Part shown: piece by piece, positions 59,816 through 64,000 of the stretch
How positions within the stretch are numbered: the stretch's first letter is position 1
Layout of the letters: each line of letters starts with the position of its first letter
Source of the DNA: Syngnathus acus
Lineage: Eukaryota > Chordata > Actinopteri > Syngnathiformes > Syngnathidae
Assembly: GCF_901709675.1 (NCBI RefSeq)
Contig: NC_051089.1
Span: 6,879,476-6,943,475, forward strand
Length of the DNA: 64,000 nt
Direction: 5' to 3'
Position numbers and translations under genes: made by a program
The notes under the pieces: model-generated
Seen by the model: only the letters and a program-made list of their open reading frames with translations
The model's database searches: none
What the model was told of the DNA's origin: nothing

Positions 59816-61819
59816 GTTGCTCCTGTGTGGGCTGTTTTGCTCATGTTTTATTGCTAGGCGCTCTGTATTGGGAGCTCTACCACTTGACAGGCAGTGTCAT
59901 TACGTTGACAAAGACACGAGATGGTGACTAAGACGTAAAGTCTTTATTTTCCAGAAGAGGATTGGGGCTGTGACTTTGGTGCGGAGACTGGAGGATTATT
60001 CTTCTAACCACTGCTAGCGAAAGGTCTAAGCCCTCCCTGCAGGTGTGTGTGTGTGAGCCATATTTCCTGAAGCAAGATCATCTAGTCCTCTCTTTTTTTC
60101 TTTTCCCTTGCTTTATTTTGACACCACTATAATATTCTGCAGTGACAGGATGAACTAGAATGTCTTTGCTTTCGTATGAAGTACAAACGATACCTTCCTT
60201 TTGGAAACATGACCAAAGCAGATTTTATGTAGAATAGATATTTTCTTCCAGTCTGCGGCATGTGGAGCGCCGTTTTTTCAGGACAGTAAATCAGATTCTG
60301 TTAAGACAACACAGCGGGTGGTCGGAAAATGTTGAAAGGAGAAAATTGATTGAATTCTGAGATCTGCCCGTCCATTCATCATCCGTTTTCTGTACAGCTT
60401 ATTCTTATTAATGTCACGGGTGAGCTGGATGTTGGTTTAGAAGCAAAACCAACTGTAGCCCTAAAAATGTCTGCATTTCAGCCTACAAATAAAACTAAAA
60501 TGATTTACAATATGGCCATCTCGGTCTGCGTTTTCCCAATTTTACTGCTCAGTGGAATCAAAGCGGTGAGCAGTTTCTCTGAACTATCAGACCTGTTGGA
60601 GTTCCAGGAAGCTTTTGCCAGTCCTACTGTTGTAAAACCATAAAACCAAACAAACATAATGAAGGGGTACAGGGCAAGATGTTGCCAATATTGTTTTCAT
60701 TCAGATTTTAGATTTCCCCTACTCATCCCTTTAAATACAGCTTTCATTTTCTTCTCCTTCATGCCTCCCTCCCTCACTCTCGATCATTTTCTGTTCATCA
60801 CAGCCTGCATCTGTTTTCACACTCTAGCCAATCTCCTCTCTGCCCATAGGGCTCACCGTTTGTTCCTGTGACAAAAATATCATCTGTGACTTTCCACTAA
60901 TTAACAGTCGTGTGGGGGTGTGTGGAGTAAGAGTGTGTGTCCCTCCCAGGGTAACAATCAGTGAGAGCTTAGTTCTATTTGTTGCATTTGTTCTGAGGAG
61001 TTTAATAAGCCAACTTTGAATAGACAAATGAATTATTGAATAGCATGAATTTTGAATGGGATAGCACCACCATAGAACAAAACTCGCATTGCGGATTTAT
61101 AAATAATGCACATTTGCTTATTTACTTAGTTGCACAATAGTCGCTGCTTGTAAAGTAAAATTTAAAAACACTCGTGTTTTGTTTTCAAACCTTGAAGACG
61201 TTCAACCATTGCATAATATTACAGTTGTCATTGCTTTAATGTCAGTCTAGCATCAACGACTCGCATTGTAAGAAGCTTTTGTCACATAGTTGCACACTTA
61301 AAAAGATGGATGAGAGCAATTTTCATTGTTTGGACTCACATAATGTTTACACTGCACGGTCACCCCCAAGCATCCTACTCGGATGATTTTAAACCACTGT
61401 GCTTATGCTCCTAACATGTTTAAAGGGTATTAACATGCATTTAAAAATGGCAGCCCTTCATATTTGCATACTCACTTCGACATATAATAGTAACACAATA
61501 TTCCAACAGTTAAACTGAACTATAAAACATTTTTTGCAAAGCTCATTTTTTGCTAATGTTTGGTTTCCCAACTTCAATGTGGTCTTTATCACAACTAAAG
61601 TGTGCTCAGTTTATCGTTTGGAGTTATTCGTATCACTCAAGTCACTCCTCAGCTAATTCTCAAATTGCTTGTCTCCACACTAATGACAGAGGTTGAATTG
61701 CGAGTCTCTCTTGTGTGAAGGACACTCAGGTTGGTGAGTGTCATGTTATGAGTTCTCAAAGGGAATCGAGTCCAAACGATGGTTACCTTATCAACATATG
61801 TCTTTTGATCTTCTTTACC

Positions 61820-61911
61820 TTGTCTGGCACATTGTACAATTTGTTCTCGAAAGGTGCTTTCCTTTTGTGCATATGACAAACGCTTTGAATTTTGAATCTT
61901 GAATTTAAAAA
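61820..61911 (+). repeat. possible LINE 3' tail
   Basis: The pattern gcacattgtacaat ... gtgcatatgacaaa ... ttgaattttgaatcttgaat resembles non-LTR element 3' ends that finish in short TTGAATC-type repeats. Low conservation. Confidence 0.35.
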
Positions 61912-64000
61912 GTCATCCCATAATCTGTAGTAACCTGACAGCTCAGGTTGCCGGTACTTTGGAATACATAACAGAGTGGTGCAGAAACACTCACTCAAAT
62001 TCCCTTTTTCTTTGTAGTCAAGATTTCCAAGTTCCTCAGCACACCACTGCCTTGGTGATTTTAACGAATGTCTTTTTCTGTTTTGAGTTCAATGGAGTGT
62101 GACCGCAGTTCATAAATTGTGTCGCATACAAAGGTCGAAAAAAGTGAGGCCGTTGTAGATGGCAGGCAAAATCCACTGCTTGCAAAATAACAGTGTAAGA
62201 AGGCCAGAATAGTATGCCCTTCTCACTTAATTCATTACTCCATTTGACAGGTATCTAATGAGTTTTTGGTCTCAGTCGCTAGTTTTCATGTCTTTCTCAT
62301 GCAGAGCCGTGTTCCTTTTTTTTTTTTTCCTCCAAATAAAGCAGATTATAGATAAATGCAGATTTGTCGACCTCTTGATTGACAGACAACTCCCATGGCA
62401 AATGGGCTCCATCAAATTAGAGGTTGGCTGAGCACATTCATTGGAAAACTCAAGGATACTGACAGACTCGGCGTCAAGATAACAGTCTTTGCAGTCAGCA
62501 TAGTTTTTATCTACAGTTAAACAAAGAAGTGAACCCATTAGTCGCTGGGAGGAGGCATTAGTGCTCGTGCTATTAGTTTTGGGAGATACTGTAATTATAG
62601 TTATGCAAACCCGGGATGAGAGAGTGTGTCATTATTATAATGATATCTTAATTATGACTATGCATTAATTTGTCTGTCTGCATATTTGAAATGTCCTTGA
62701 GCAATGGTAAGAAAATGTCAATCATTCAATTGCGGAGTTGTGTGAGAGCAAAAGGTCTGTGTGGGTGTAGTTTAGCTTCCCAGAGGTGGTGTCATGTTGG
62801 TCTTTGTTAGACCACAAATTAATTGAGGCTAATCTCTATTGGTGGAGTGATTGACTCACCTGACCAGACCTGGGGAGCGGTGATAGTGTGTATGTGAGTG
62901 GAAATGCTTGTCTTTATTTGTGATCTGCCTCCAAGTGACTGGCGACTAATGCTGGCTGTTGTCTGAATTTTACGTAGTCAGCTGGGATTGGCTCTGACCT
63001 CTCTCAATCCTTGATGTAGCCGAATAGTGTATTTTACCTTACTTTAATTGATTTGAGGCATGATTAATCATTTTTTTAAAATCATTATTATGCCCATCAC
63101 TCTAAAATATATATATATTTTTTGTGCATAGTTTTGAATCCTTGTAATTTATTTAGTTTTCACAAAAACACTAAATAAGAAACAATAAGACGGACTATGG
63201 CGCAAAGTTACAAAGTTATTGAAACTTGGTACAATTGATTGAAAAAAATCCCAAATTAAGTATTAATTTAATCATATAAAATACATTGAAATAGCTGCAT
63301 AATAAGGGTAGATGAAGAAGATTCTTTTTAAAAAGCTGAATATTTTTAACTTCTTCAAACATGCCTTGAGGCAATCTTTGTCTTTTCAGATATATCCTGA
63401 AAATCCTTCTTCCAGGTTTCAGCCTCCTTTGTAAATCATCCTTATTGGAAGTGGGAAAAGGGACTAGTGTTTGCACTTCATATATCAGCTGCAATTCAAT
63501 CGCACCGAGGCTGGATACGTTCTGTATGTTTTGTAGCGATGGGATCGTGTTGGAGCTTACTCCACGCCACGGATGATGCGAGAGACTGAGTGCTGCCTTC
63601 GGATTTAATGAAAGAGCTTTTCATTCAGACAACGCGGCAGCAGTCATGCAGAAGAATAAGATTACCTAATAGAATGCTGCTCTCAAAACAATAACAGCTT
63701 TACATTATCTTCAGTCATATCTCATACTTCTCAATTGTATCTTTCCCTGGACACGCTAAGGCTGTGCACACGTACTTGTTTTGAAGGTTCATATTTTTCA
63801 GAAAATATCAACATGATGGGAAGATGCATTTGTAGAACACCGCAAGCTCGCACACAGCCTTGATAATGATATTCAGAATGTGACCTTTAGGAGGATAGTC
63901 TGATTATGTGGGATCATGTTAACACAATTAGTAACACAATTGGGTGAAAGGCTTTGAACTCATCTATATGGTTTGGGCATTAACCTATATTAGACATATG

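Larger units (their letters stand above)
50286..64000 (+). other. smyd3 intron 5 (continues past the window)
   Basis: The donor AAG|GTGAGC at 50286 is the last smyd3 splice site found. I looked for the SET-core exon (CNSFTICN- and NHSC-type peptides) and found none in 13.7 kb. The stretch is A/T-rich with microsatellites and old retroposon pieces. No other gene was recognised on either strand; the many 60-130 codon ORFs lack coding character. Confidence 0.6.

Noticed and set aside
50286-64000. Search for smyd3 exon 6 and later exons or a nested gene
   Set aside because: No NHSC or CNSFTIC-type peptides and no convincing multi-exon gene; only short ORFs of low complexity or none with similarity.

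Overview
The window is vertebrate nuclear DNA, almost certainly from a teleost fish. Genes have many short exons with GT-AG introns, AATAAA poly(A) signals and dense (CA)n and (TA)n microsatellites. It also holds Tc1-type and LINE-tail debris of the kind common in fish genomes. The species cannot be fixed from the sequence. All identifications come from reading translated exons and comparing them with remembered family sequences; no search was run.

Layout. 1-253 is the last coding exon of an unrecognised + strand gene. rgs9bp (photoreceptor RGS9 anchor protein, intronless) lies on - at 4328-5068. After about 8 kb without a recognisable gene come a probable promoter and non-coding exon 1 near 13.3-13.6 kb and the coding exons of zdhhc7 (+, 16552-18625). 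Next are terf2 (telomere protein TRF2, +, 21254-25696) and, tail to tail with it, nip7 (60S ribosome biogenesis, -, 25993-27094). nip7 shares a short ETS-site-rich promoter with cdc42se2 (+, coding 29406-29876). An immune pair follows on -: an IRF1-subfamily transcription factor (34117-36096) and il4r, the IL-4 receptor alpha chain (37148-42108). About 830 bp beyond il4r the divergent gene smyd3 starts (+, first five coding exons 42936-50285). The rest of the window appears to be smyd3 intron 5, with no further coding exon visible.

The most interesting region is il4r. Its cytoplasmic tail is about 790 residues, mostly in one exon. It carries ten tandem diverged repeats of about 46-59 residues, each centred on a D-D-N-Y-x-x-F type tyrosine motif. 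This resembles the G-Y-K-x-F STAT6-docking tyrosines of mammalian IL-4R alpha. In the same protein the Box1 prolines and the WSXWS motif are degenerate. An IRF1-like gene and cdc42se2, both neighbours of the IL4/IL13 cytokine cluster in human, sit next to the receptor here.

terf2 also has several unusual structures. There is a tandemly duplicated in-frame exon and a 21-A run inside the reading frame with stops in both other frames just after it. A candidate alternative last exon would omit the Myb DNA-binding domain. An exact 60-bp tandem duplication spans the stop codon, and no N-terminal basic domain is seen. Smaller items are a 360-bp Tc1-type miniature transposon with TA target sites, a truncated tRNA-Leu 5' half, a 235-bp alternating purine-pyrimidine tract and several retroposon tails.
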